Virus record (IMG/VR): IMGVR_UViG_3300038620_000113
Span: 1 to 60,912 of that record
Reading direction: 5' to 3' (one strand)
Source of the DNA: a virus
Length of the DNA: 60,912 nucleotides
A program made the translations under genes and the position numbers. Below the pieces are notes generated by a model, which was not told where the DNA came from, did not search any database, and worked only from the letters and a program-made list of their open reading frames with translations. Shown piece after piece: positions 40,517-49,003 of the stretch (its first letter is position 1; each line of letters begins with the position of its first letter).

Positions 40517-42394
40517 ATGACTATCACACAAAACACCATTAACAAATCTTTAGAATACTTTAAGGTTCTGCCTGTAACTCAAGACGTACAAAATGTAAAT
40601 TCTAAAAGTGATTTTACACCACAAAAATTACACAATCTTTTGGCGAAAGGATTGGTTCCAACTTCTCGGGCATTACCTTACATTGATTGGATAAAAGATT
40701 ATGCTCTACAGTGTATTAGTGGAAATGACCTAAGCAAAACATTTTATCGGCGCTGGAATGATTTATTTTCCCGTTCGGAAGATGAACGCTTAGCCGATCA
40801 GTTATATCACTATCTTACCACCTATGGCGCTGAAAGTTTGGGTATTTACCGTCCTGAATTGGTATATCTTCCTGCTAACTTAGAAAAGAATACAAAAGAA
40901 GAAAACCAGCTACCCGTTCAGATAATTGACATAGAAGATCAAGAAAAAGTTATTGAACGGGCCTATAAAATGCTAGATTCGGGAATGCCGCTGGCTAGCC
41001 AAACCGTAAGTGATTTACTCGATATTCTCGATGGTTTGGGTTATAAATTTACAGAAAATAAATTAGCTAATAAGGAAGCACGAGCACGGATTGCTTCTGA
41101 AAAAGGAGTTTGGCCTGAAGAAGCAGATGATATTTTAAGAGTGTTAATTTATCAGGCTACAGGACGAACTCTAGTTATTAAAGATCGAGAAACTATATCG
41201 GCCTTAGAAAATTCTAATTACACCCTGCCCCAACTTTCTAATCAAGCGGAAAAGAAAATTGCTACCCACAATTTTAATCGTCATAAAAAATTGTTGGTAG
41301 CTTTTAAAAAAGCCCATTCGGATAATAAACCTATTATCAACCGAATAGCTCGAAAAAGCAAAAGCCTTCATCAACCCCAAAAGCAAAAAATCTTAGACAA
41401 TCTAACGAATGGAGATTATAGTTACGATGAGGTAACTCGAGCTATAATAAAAGAATCTACTTTTCGTGTTATTTCAGCCTTAAATGCTATTCGTGAAAGA
41501 TTAAAAGATCAAGAACATCCAGTTCGTATTTACAAAATACGCAATGGAAAAACATTTGCTAAAGAAGATTCTACTAATAATCGAGAAACTAGAAAGTATC
41601 AAATCTATGAAAGTATATTAATTAGTAATCTTTTGTTTCGTTTAAAAGATCAAAAGATTTACATTCCTTCTCATATTGATTATGCCCTTCCTAAATCGGA
41701 AAAAGATTTTGTGGGAGAAATTCCGGCGGGTAGTTCTTTTTCTCTCTCCGCTGACCAAGAAGGTTTATGTATCGGAGTCTATTGGCACGAAAAAAATAAT
41801 ATAGTAGATTTAGACCTCAGTGCCTTAACCAAAGATAGATGTAATAATTTTACCAAAGTAGGATGGAATAGTGATTGGGTTGATGATGATTTGGGGCTTT
41901 CTTTTTCGGGTGATATAACCCGAGCGCCCCAGGGTGCTTGTGAATATCTAACTTGGCAACCTGGGGTTGAATGGGAGGCTTTGGTTCTAACTAACCTTTT
42001 TGATGGAGAATTGAATTCATCTTACTATATATTAGGTGGTTACCCTCGCAACTTTAAGAGAGAGGGATTAATCCAAACCGAAAATCTCCAGTTTGCACTG
42101 CCAATGACCATGTCTAAAAAGCAAAAAATTACTGGATTGATTGTTCAAGATTCAGAAACGAGTAAATTTTATTTGTATGATGGTGATTTTGGTAACCTGC
42201 CAGTTTCTGATACTAACGGTAAAAGCATAAAAGCTATGAATGCTCTAAAACAAAAGCTAAAAAGCCAAATGACTCTTAGGGAATTACTACAAACTGGAAA
42301 AAATAACTTTTTAGTAGAAAGCCCTGAAGATGCTGATATCGATTTATCGCTGCAAAATCTAAATCAAGATGCTTTTTTAAATCTTTTTAATTAG
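40517..42394 (+). CDS. Large protein with C-terminal TerD-like domain
   Basis: 625 residues. The C-terminal part (about 405-590) resembles a TerD-type calcium-binding domain: ADQEGLCIGVYWHEKNNIVD, DLDLSALTKD, LSFSGDITRAPQGACEYL. The N-terminal 400 residues are unrecognised, helical and basic in the middle (FNRHKKLLVAFKKAHS, INRIARKSKSLHQP, about 262-295), which could bind RNA. Its leader is hairpin array B, preceded by tRNA-Ser. GC is slightly above that of neighbouring genes, suggesting horizontal origin. Binding to the array RNA, as in Ro60 and Y RNA systems, is a hypothesis only; no vWA or TROVE motif was seen. Confidence 0.6.
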   Translation: MTITQNTINKSLEYFKVLPVTQDVQNVNSKSDFTPQKLHNLLAKGLVPTSRALPYIDWIKDYALQCISGNDLSKTFYRRWNDLFSRSEDERLADQLYHYLTTYGAESLGIYRPELVYLPANLEKNTKEENQLPVQIIDIEDQEKVIERAYKMLDSGMPLASQTVSDLLDILDGLGYKFTENKLANKEARARIASEKGVWPEEADDILRVLIYQATGRTLVIKDRETISALENSNYTLPQLSNQAEKKIATHNFNRHKKLLVAFKKAHSDNKPIINRIARKSKSLHQPQKQKILDNLTNGDYSYDEVTRAIIKESTFRVISALNAIRERLKDQEHPVRIYKIRNGKTFAKEDSTNNRETRKYQIYESILISNLLFRLKDQKIYIPSHIDYALPKSEKDFVGEIPAGSSFSLSADQEGLCIGVYWHEKNNIVDLDLSALTKDRCNNFTKVGWNSDWVDDDLGLSFSGDITRAPQGACEYLTWQPGVEWEALVLTNLFDGELNSSYYILGGYPRNFKREGLIQTENLQFALPMTMSKKQKITGLIVQDSETSKFYLYDGDFGNLPVSDTNGKSIKAMNALKQKLKSQMTLRELLQTGKNNFLVESPEDADIDLSLQNLNQDAFLNLFN

Positions 42395-42427
42395 AGACTC
42401 GCTTCCAGATCAAAATAATTCAAAATT

Positions 42428-42919
42428 ATGCAACCACATTTAATTAATTTTTTATCATACAAAAATGAAAAATTAAAAAAACAACTACATAGTATATCAA
42501 TGGACTTAATCTCATCCGATGATCCTCTCATGAAAGAGTATAATAAAACACATAGTTTTATAAGTAAACTAAACAGATTAATTGAATGGTTAACTTTGGC
42601 TCATGAGGTTATTTGTATTTTTTATGGATCTGATGGACCTAATCGTCATTTCTATGTTTTAGATAAATCTAAAAAATATGTATTGTGGGATTTAGAATTG
42701 GAACACGAAGTAGATGAAAAACATGTCTTCTCATTTATTTCTATGGTGGTTTTATGTCATAGAAAGCTTGTAGGCGATATGAGAATACCACTTTCTGAAA
42801 GGTATTGTGGCGAATATAAGCCCAATCCCCAAAAAGTGAAATTTTGTGTTAAAGATTTAGAAAATATTTTTTTAAATTTTGAGAAAAAAAATTTAAAAAA
42901 AATTAAAGAAAATTTTTAG
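42428..42919 (+). CDS. Hypothetical protein
   Basis: 163 residues, no recognised domain. An aromatic middle section (WLTLAHEVICIFYGSDGPNR, HFYVLDKSKKYVLWDLELEH) and a Lys-rich end (FEKKNLKKIKENF) are the only marks. A TTG/ATG-rich spacer of 82 bp separates it from the clamp gene. Confidence 0.55.
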   Translation: MQPHLINFLSYKNEKLKKQLHSISMDLISSDDPLMKEYNKTHSFISKLNRLIEWLTLAHEVICIFYGSDGPNRHFYVLDKSKKYVLWDLELEHEVDEKHVFSFISMVVLCHRKLVGDMRIPLSERYCGEYKPNPQKVKFCVKDLENIFLNFEKKNLKKIKENF

Positions 42920-43001
42920 TTGATTGGGTTAATAATAAAACTTTACAAGAAAATAAATCGTATCTGTAATAAGATGAAATACTGTAATAAATAAGTTAGA
43001 T

Positions 43002-44087
43002 ATGTCCGCCACAAAAGTTAATTCAACTAGTAAAAAACGTATAATATTAAATAAAAAAGATTGGATTAAAGCCATCAAGAAAATAGATGGTTCTTGGCGG
43101 TATAGAAAACAACATAATTTATTCTGGCTAGACTGCCTAAAAAACAATAACTTAATTTTTTCTATTAATGTAAAAGCAACTTTTAAATCAGATTTTCAAG
43201 ACTTTATTACTAACTTTGAAAAATTAGAAAATATTCCAAAAGAAGTAGATTACTTAAACTTAAAAGATGGTTATATTTCAGAACACACAGAAAATATTTT
43301 AGAAAACAAAATAAGTTATAGAAAAATTGATAAACCTTACCAATATGATGGAAGTGTTTTTATAGATTCTAATGTTTTAGATAAAGTATACCCTTTCACA
43401 ACAATAGATAACACTCGTCCAGCTTGCCAAAACGTTTACTTTAGTGTAGATAATAATAAAGTTGTTGTGGGCGCTACAGATGGACAAAAGTTGCGTCTAA
43501 TAACAGAATATCAAAAAACACCAATAGACAATAAAACAAGTTTTATTATACCCAAAAAAGATATAAATAAAATAAGGGCTAAAGCAAAAGAAAAGATTTA
43601 TTTGTACTGGAATAGTAACTGCACTCCTTTAAATTGGTTAATTCAATCTTTCCCTTATCAATGGAGCAATATTTCCAGTAGTTATAAGTATCCCCCTATT
43701 GAATCTTTTACTAACATCAATCTTTCAACTTCTATAAAATTGAGTTCCAAAAAGTTAAAAGAAGCTTTACAGCTTTTGTTGCCTTACTTAGATTCTACTC
43801 TTTACTTAGTAGAACTAAAACTTTATAACAACAAGTTAGAAATGAGACCGGGGCTATATTCTAGACACACACACTTTTATTATTCTTCTTTTATTCCTAT
43901 ATTAGAAGTTGATACTTCTTTTAATGGAATTTCATTTAATGGAAAACATATTTTAGAACTTTTGAAAAAAGAAAATAACTTAGAACAAATAACTTTTTAT
44001 CTATCTAACAATAAAAAGCAAGTTTACACTACAACTTCATATTTTCAACAAGACCTAATAATATTTCAAAATTACTATGAACACTGA
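43002..44087 (+). CDS. dnaN: DnaN-like beta sliding clamp
   Basis: 361 residues, the length of bacterial DnaN. Domain landmarks are NTRPACQNVYFSVDNNKVVV followed by GATDGQKLRLITEY (about 133-165), the classic 'RP.l.gv.....n.l.lvATDghRLa' strand pair of domain 2, and FPYQWSNISSSYKYPPIESF (about 212-231), the 'FPdy..viP' segment. The three-domain layout would give a dimeric clamp. T4-type phages normally carry only the trimeric gp45 clamp, and a gp45-like gene is proposed here at 16423. It may instead recruit or block host polymerase III. It overlaps the next gene by 11 bp. Confidence 0.7.
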   Translation: MSATKVNSTSKKRIILNKKDWIKAIKKIDGSWRYRKQHNLFWLDCLKNNNLIFSINVKATFKSDFQDFITNFEKLENIPKEVDYLNLKDGYISEHTENILENKISYRKIDKPYQYDGSVFIDSNVLDKVYPFTTIDNTRPACQNVYFSVDNNKVVVGATDGQKLRLITEYQKTPIDNKTSFIIPKKDINKIRAKAKEKIYLYWNSNCTPLNWLIQSFPYQWSNISSSYKYPPIESFTNINLSTSIKLSSKKLKEALQLLLPYLDSTLYLVELKLYNNKLEMRPGLYSRHTHFYYSSFIPILEVDTSFNGISFNGKHILELLKKENNLEQITFYLSNNKKQVYTTTSYFQQDLIIFQNYYEH

Positions 44088-44898
44088 AATCAACATACCA
44101 GAAGTAGAAAAAGAGATGCCTAGACTCATATTAACATCAGGCGGAGAAACAAGTGCTTTTCTTACTTATCAATTTTTATTAGCAGGGCTTAGAGAAAATG
44201 ATCATATAGTTTTTACGAATACTGGCTTTGAAGATCCCAAAACTTTAGAATTTTTGCATAAGCAAGAAGAATATTGGGGGTTACCACTACGCTGGCTTGA
44301 ATATGATCCAGAATGTGAAAACAGTTTTAGGGAAGTGGACTATCATACTGCATCGGTGAAAGGTGATCCTTTTAAGAAAATGATTGAAGAAAATGCCTAC
44401 CTTCCCAATCCTAAGCATCGAATCTGTACTCAAAAGTTAAAAGTTGAAACCGCTCAACGTTTCATGAAAAGTTTTGGTTATGATGAATGGCAGAAAGTTG
44501 TGGGCCTCCGTTCAGACGAACCCACTAGAAAATCTAAGTTAAGTAAGTTTGATACTGATTTAGAACAACTGGTTTTGCCGCTCTTTTATTCTAACGTTGA
44601 TAAAAGTTATATTGAATCGTTCTGGGAAAAACAAAACTTTCGTTTAGAAACCGATGAATTATTAAAGAATTGTAATCTTTGTTTCTTAAAAGGAAAAGGA
44701 AAAATACTAAGTATTATGTCGCAATATCCTGAAGTGGCAAACGAATGGATAGGGTTGGAAAATAAAGTAGGAAGAACTTTTAACAAAGATCATAGTTTAG
44801 AAAATTTGAAAATACTTGCTGAAAACATGCTTTTTCCAGGTGAAGATATATTTTCAACAGATCAACTGGATGTTGATTGTGTTTGTGGTGGAGATTAA
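44077..44898 (+). CDS. PAPS-reductase/ATP-pyrophosphatase-like protein
   Basis: 273 residues. The PP-loop is LILTSGGETSAFL (about 16-28); SGG-x-T/S is typical of N-type ATP pyrophosphatases. HIVFTNTGFEDPKTLEFL, KHRICTQKLKVE, VVGLRSDEPTRK and the Cys cluster CNLCFLKGKG near the C-terminus match phage 'PAPS reductase-like' proteins. Such enzymes may act in sulfur transfer or nucleobase modification rather than sulfate assimilation. Together with the Mom-like enzyme it may contribute to DNA or tRNA modification, which is inference. It ends DQLDVDCVCGGD. Confidence 0.7.
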   Translation: MNTEINIPEVEKEMPRLILTSGGETSAFLTYQFLLAGLRENDHIVFTNTGFEDPKTLEFLHKQEEYWGLPLRWLEYDPECENSFREVDYHTASVKGDPFKKMIEENAYLPNPKHRICTQKLKVETAQRFMKSFGYDEWQKVVGLRSDEPTRKSKLSKFDTDLEQLVLPLFYSNVDKSYIESFWEKQNFRLETDELLKNCNLCFLKGKGKILSIMSQYPEVANEWIGLENKVGRTFNKDHSLENLKILAENMLFPGEDIFSTDQLDVDCVCGGD

Positions 44899-44918
44899 AA
44901 GTTATTTTAAGTAAAAGT

Positions 44919-44944
44919 TACACCGAAAACTGGCTTGGTGTAAT
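44919..44944 (+). other. Hairpin after the PAPS-reductase gene
   Basis: TTACACC and GGTGTAA pair around a 12-base loop. No U-tract follows, so it is at best a weak terminator or an RNA processing site. Confidence 0.4.
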
Positions 44945-44981
44945 AGAAATGTCTGGTTTTTAAAATTTTTGGTTCCATCGC

Positions 44982-45012
44982 TTGACAAACATTTTCTTTT
45001 TGCTTAAATTAG
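44982..45012 (+). promoter_or_regulatory. Promoter TTGACA-N17-TAAATTAG
   Basis: TTGACA at 44982-44987, a 17-bp spacer and TAAATTAG at 45005-45012. The leader contains GTTGGC...GCCAAC inside TAGAAA...TTTCTA, a small stem-loop before the ATG at 45078. The first 15 bases of the leader resemble that of the 45687 promoter. Confidence 0.7.
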
Positions 45013-45077
45013 AAGGTAGAAAGTTGGCGGAGCTAAAAAGGCCAACAATAATTTCTAACATCTAACCATCATTTATT

Positions 45078-45272
45078 ATGATTACCGCGTTAATTATTTG
45101 TATTTCTATTGTAGTTTGGTTTTTCCAACAAGTCATATGGGGCATCTTATTAAACTATGCTGACATACAAAGTGATATTGTTTCTTGGGTAATTTCGGTT
45201 ATTGCTTATATATCTTTTACTGTAGCAATTGTTATTGCTGCAATTTTGGCAATTCAACATTTTACCTCTTAA
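45078..45272 (+). CDS. Small two-pass membrane protein
   Basis: 64 residues, nearly all hydrophobic: about 2-27 (MITALIICISIVVWFFQQV and on) and 35-60 (IVSWVISVIAYISFTVAIVI), with a short polar turn YADIQSD. Expressed from a strong early-type promoter with a hairpin leader. Possibly a superinfection-exclusion or host-takeover peptide; no family is recognised. Confidence 0.6.
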   Translation: MITALIICISIVVWFFQQVIWGILLNYADIQSDIVSWVISVIAYISFTVAIVIAAILAIQHFTS

Positions 45273-45289
45273 CAAACATTCTCTACTTG

Positions 45290-45475
45290 GACGCTATTTA
45301 CTTTAGGAATAACGGCTCCTTACACCGCAAAGCAGAAATCATTGTTAATGGTGCAGAAAGGGATAACAACTATCAGGGTTATATTTCCTTAGAACAATTC
45401 TAAGCAGTGCAAGAAGTTGCCCGCCAAAAGCACCAAGAATTGAGCACTCCGGGTTTACAACTTAAAGGATAGGTG
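45290..45475 (+). pseudogene. Decayed gene fragment of foreign composition
   Basis: The frame reading YFRNNGSLHRKAEIIVNGAE, ...GYISLEQF, stop, AVQEVARQKHQEL...LQLKG, stop looks like protein but has in-frame stops and no start. GC and codon use are higher and more bacterial than in neighbouring genes. Identity unknown. Confidence 0.5.
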
Positions 45476-45489
45476 CACCTGTTTTTATT

Positions 45490-45520
45490 CCCCCGTCTAA
45501 CTCAGTCGGGGGATTTTTTT
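45490..45520 (+). terminator. Strong terminator
   Basis: CCCCCG and CGGGGG form the stem around TCTAACTCAGT, followed by A and T8. Confidence 0.9.
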
Positions 45521-45686
45521 TATCTTTCCACCCGCCTCAAAAATTAACTTTTAACGATTAACTTATCATAAGTTTAGTGCGAGGGAATTTTAACATCTAA
45601 TCCTTTTAGCGAAGCTTTTGAGGGGTTTTTTTATGGTCAAAATTAAGTTTTAAGAAAAGAAAATTAAAATTTTCTGGAACCACCTC

Positions 45687-45717
45687 TTGACTCCTGTTTT
45701 CTTTTTACCTATATTAG
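45687..45717 (+). promoter_or_regulatory. Promoter TTGACT-N17-TATATTAG
   Basis: TTGACT at 45687-45692, a 17-bp spacer and TATATTAG at 45710-45717. The start site would be near 45724, at the beginning of a structured leader. Confidence 0.75.
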
Positions 45718-45723
45718 GGGTAG

Positions 45724-45880
45724 AAAGTTGGTAGGAAAAAAACCAACCAATGAGAAATCAAGATTTGTTTAACCACCATTCTAGGTGGTTAAACAGAAGA
45801 GGCTGCAGATGCTACTTTAAGCAAGTACCTCTAATAATGTTTTAATACCAACCTCAGTGTAGGTTGGGGTTCTTTTTATT
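45724..45880 (+). promoter_or_regulatory. Structured leader RNA with terminator, riboswitch- or attenuator-like
   Basis: P1 GTTGGT/ACCAAC (45727-45747). P2 GTTTAACCACC/GGTGGTTAAAC, a perfect 11-bp hairpin (45767-45794). P3 AGAGG/CCTCT enclosing TACTT/AAGTA (45798-45832). Then a terminator CCAACCT/AGGTTGG with a T-rich tail (45848-45880). GTTGGTA at 45727 can also pair with TACCAAC at 45846, which would break both P1 and the terminator. That is the logic of a transcriptional switch in front of the gene at 45906. No known class is recognised. Confidence 0.6.
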
Positions 45881-45905
45881 AGTTAAACCACAATTCAAAA
45901 CAGCT

Positions 45906-46145
45906 ATGTTTACCAGTAACGAAGCCACAAAAAACGAAGGAAATATCTTCAGCCATAAAAAAGCTGAAGACACATTAAATAAAATGGCAAACAATAATGA
46001 TGATTTGTCATTCGATACCACAATTGATGGATATACTTGTCTTCGTGCAACAGATGGCTGGACTTATGTTCTTTTGCCTTTACGCCCCGGTCATGCTGCT
46101 ATTGTAGCATATGATGAAGATAACAACGTGGTAGGCAAAATTTAA
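45906..46145 (+). CDS. Small protein behind the structured leader
   Basis: 79 residues from the ATG at 45906 (MFTSNEATKNEGNIF), 26 bp after the leader terminator. The frame is open further upstream, but only through the terminator itself, so this start is preferred. The C-terminal half is a small beta-domain (YTCLRATDGWTYVLLPLRPG, HAAIVAYDEDNNVVGKI). No family is recognised. Expression is probably controlled by the leader. Confidence 0.6.
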   Translation: MFTSNEATKNEGNIFSHKKAEDTLNKMANNNDDLSFDTTIDGYTCLRATDGWTYVLLPLRPGHAAIVAYDEDNNVVGKI

Positions 46146-46172
46146 AAAAATAAATAAGTAAAACTATTCTTA

Positions 46173-47010
46173 ATGAAAATTATAAGCTTTTACGAATATT
46201 TATCTGAAAAACGCAGACGCCCAGATTTAAATGTATTAGAAAAAGAAGATTTGGGCAGTTTTTTAAAACGCTATATAAAAGATGATCCCACTAATTGGTA
46301 TCTTTCTTTTCGCGAAAAAAAAAACTGTAACTTTTACAAATCCTTTTACTGCATATGACACGCCCGCTGGATACTATTGTTATCCTTTAGACGCAATAAA
46401 ACACGGTTCAAAAACAATTTATCAAGAGTTGTTAGATCTTTCTAAAAAATATGATAAAGATTTTGATATTCATAGTAGAGTATTTCCTTATGGACCTGGT
46501 AATATAATTCAAATTATAAAAGTAAAAAGTAATGCTAATATATTATCTTGGAATACAAGTTTTAAAGATGTAAAATATTATTTAAACAAGCTTTATAAAC
46601 ATTTAGAAAGTAATAATATTACAAATGACGAAAATGTTTTTAGTTTTATTGAGTACGCTATTAATTACTATAATGATTCAGAAAATAAAGATAATCTTCG
46701 ATCTATAATAAATTCAAATAACTTTATTGAATTAGATAAAAAATATAAAAGACAGCTTTTTGACATTATTCATTATGATGGAGAATTAGCTGGTAATGCT
46801 GTTTGGTTTTTTGTACTAGCATCACTAAATGCTATAAATAAAGACGATCCTAAAAAAATAACAAACACTTTTGTTAAATTAGGAATCGATGGATTTAGAG
46901 ATTCTGAAAATAAAAAATGGTTTATTCATCCCAATGAAGAATTACAAGCTGTACTTTTCAAAAAAAGTATAATTGAAGAATCCTATTCTTATATTCAAAC
47001 AAATAAATAA
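46173..47010 (+). pseudogene. CTS-tagged 'KRRNP/TPAGYY' family copy 2, frameshifted in A10
   Basis: The tag MKIISFYEYLSE is followed by KRRRPDLN and NWYLSFRE, then a run of ten A (46315-46324) shifts the frame. With nine A it would read REKKTVTFTNPFTAYDTPAG, exactly the family signature of the copies at 28527 and 56552. The second frame continues to the conserved end LGIDGFRDSENKKWFIHPNE...QAVLF. It may be corrected by polymerase slippage in the A-run, be a recent pseudogene, or reflect a sequencing indel. AATAAATA is upstream. Confidence 0.7.
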
Positions 47011-47028
47011 AAAAAAAAACATAAAATT

Positions 47029-47400
47029 ATGAATAATAAACATGCCAAACTAGAAGACGGTAAAATTCCATCACTTAATAAATTTAGTAAACTTACTGAA
47101 AGTAATAATCAAAAAGTTCAACTCAACCGAAAAGATAAGTATAACGTATTTATGCGGGTATCGGATAATCAAGGAACTCGTGGAATGCGAGTATCTAAGG
47201 ATAACTTAACTTTAGGTAAACTTCTTCAGTTATTCCGTAGTTATGATAAAGCATCTGGTTCTCCGATGGGTGGGGGATTAGAAAAATGGGTGAATAGTAT
47301 AGTTTTAACTACCACCTATGGTCAAGAAGTGGATATATCTCATAAAGATATTCCCTTGTTGAAAGATATGAAAGTTAAAGAATTTCCTAAAGAAGGGTGA
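47029..47400 (+). CDS. CTS-like tagged small protein
   Basis: 123 residues. The N-terminus KLEDGKIPSLNKFSKLTES is a variant tag shared in form with the gene at 52479 (LQEGKIPSFTEFTKMNEN). The C-terminal domain of about 85 residues (YNVFMRVSDNQGTRGMRVSK, GGGLEKWVNSIVLTTTYGQE) is unknown. It lies 18 bp behind the frameshifted copy 2 gene, with AAATAAATA between. The [LI]-x-E cut site is replaced by LTE. Confidence 0.65.
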   Translation: MNNKHAKLEDGKIPSLNKFSKLTESNNQKVQLNRKDKYNVFMRVSDNQGTRGMRVSKDNLTLGKLLQLFRSYDKASGSPMGGGLEKWVNSIVLTTTYGQEVDISHKDIPLLKDMKVKEFPKEG

Positions 47401-47533
47401 ATTAAAATGAAAATAGAACTTTTTCAAGAATAAACAAGATAGTATAAAAGTTCAAGTTTTAAATTTCTTTAAGGCTCCAAGCAAAGTTAGCCGTAATTAG
47501 AACGTCAACATCGGATTGGAAATAAATTATAAG

Positions 47534-47618
47534 GAGGAGTGGCCGAGTGGTCGAAGGCGCCTGCCTGCTAAGCAGGTGTGGTTAATAGCCACCGTAGGTT
47601 CGAATCCTACCTCCTCCG
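47534..47618 (+). tRNA. tRNA-Ser(GCU)
   Basis: GGAGGAG pairs with CTCCTCC. The D-arm begins GGCCGAGTGG with normal U8, the anticodon loop is CTGCTAA (GCT), and there is a long variable arm. Discriminator G, followed by CA, so CCA is not fully encoded. It lies alone 75 bp upstream of the methyltransferase gene. Confidence 0.9.
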
Positions 47619-47692
47619 CATTAGCTTTTAATTTGATTCAAACAACAATAATAAAAAATTTAATTCTCACTAAGTCGTAAAATTAAATAGCT

Positions 47693-48994
47693 ATGAATAA
47701 CAACACAGTAAAAAATTTTTGTAACAAGTTACAAAAGTGGTATTCAGAATCTTACAATAAAGTAACAGTTTCAAATAATCTAAACACTGAAGATATTCTT
47801 ACTGAAATTATTATTCAGTGTACTTACTTATGGTTTTTGAAGGAATTAAAAATTATTTCAAGCGACTTATTTGATAAACAAAAGATTTATACTATTTTAA
47901 AGGCTAGTAGTAATGATACTGGTTATTTTAACGGAATTTTACAAAATGTATTTTTTAATGGGATGAAAACAAATCTTAGTGAATATGCTATAGTTCAAAG
48001 TAAAGACTTGTTTTTAGATATTGAAAATTTTGAAAGCTTGTTAAACAAAATACCTTATTTAGATACAGAACTTTTTAATAATTCAAAGTTTCTTTATGAT
48101 AACCCATCAGAACTAGATTCTACACATATTCCAAATACACTGTTTTTCAATGATAACAAAAGTGGTATCATTGACTTGCTCAGTCAATATTCTTTTTTAA
48201 CAAATGAAAAAGAAGTATCACAATCAGATTCTGAATTAGACCCAGAAGTACTAGGAACCGTTTTTGAAAATTTACTAGCACAGTATAATCCCGAAACAAA
48301 GACAACCGCTAGGAAACAGTCTGGTTCTTTCTATACCCCCAAAGAAATTGTAAATTATATGGTAAATGAATCAATTGTTAAACAACTTTCTGAAAAAACA
48401 AGTTATCATGAAGATTCTATTAGAAATTTAGTTGTACATGAAAAAGTTGATAGTTTTAAAAATGAAAATAATAAAGAAGAATTAGTAAGAATAATAAGTA
48501 GGTTAAAAATTCTTGATCCTGCTTGTGGTTCTGGTGCTTTTCCTATTGGAGTTATTCAAAGACTTGTTAAGGTTCTTAAAGTTCTTGATTCTGATAATAC
48601 ACTATGGAAAAGGTGTCAACAGGAAATAGCCGAAGGATATGATAAAGATTTTCCAGAACCCACAAGTTTAGATATTGATAAAAGATTAAACTTAATTGAA
48701 GAAACTTTTAACCAAAATAATAAAAGTTTAGATTATTCAAGAAAGTTTTTTATTTTAGTAAACAATTTATATGGTATAGATATTCAGCCGATGGCAGTTC
48801 AAATTTGTAAACTTAGATTTTATCTTTCTTTGCTTATAGAACAAGAAATTGATTATAATGAAATAAATTATGGAATATCTTATTTTCCAGACTTAAGCCA
48901 AACTTTTATTGTTGAAAATGCTTTAACAATGGACATGAATGATAAAAATTCTAAAAAGCCAAAAGGTCATATTGGAATAGATGATATAATGTAG
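47693..48994 (+). CDS. Eco57I-type adenine methyltransferase, N-terminal part before an in-frame amber
   Basis: 433 residues. GSFYTPKEIVNYMV (about 208-221) and motif I, LDPACGSGAFPIGVIQ (about 274-289), are those of Eco57I/type IIG and BREX-like adenine methyltransferases; LYGIDIQPMAVQICKLR (about 360-376) is motif II-III. The sequence stops at TAG (48992-48994), before the catalytic NPPY. The next gene continues in the same frame. Composition is as AT-rich as the phage. Either the two halves work as separate polypeptides, or the amber is read through, or this is a recent break. Confidence 0.75.
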   Translation: MNNNTVKNFCNKLQKWYSESYNKVTVSNNLNTEDILTEIIIQCTYLWFLKELKIISSDLFDKQKIYTILKASSNDTGYFNGILQNVFFNGMKTNLSEYAIVQSKDLFLDIENFESLLNKIPYLDTELFNNSKFLYDNPSELDSTHIPNTLFFNDNKSGIIDLLSQYSFLTNEKEVSQSDSELDPEVLGTVFENLLAQYNPETKTTARKQSGSFYTPKEIVNYMVNESIVKQLSEKTSYHEDSIRNLVVHEKVDSFKNENNKEELVRIISRLKILDPACGSGAFPIGVIQRLVKVLKVLDSDNTLWKRCQQEIAEGYDKDFPEPTSLDIDKRLNLIEETFNQNNKSLDYSRKFFILVNNLYGIDIQPMAVQICKLRFYLSLLIEQEIDYNEINYGISYFPDLSQTFIVENALTMDMNDKNSKKPKGHIGIDDIM

Positions 48995-49003
48995 AACAAT
49001 TTT

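Noticed and set aside
45585-45640. Second terminator-like hairpin before the 45687 promoter
   Set aside because: The arms around TTTTAGCGAAGC pair poorly; only the T-run is convincing.
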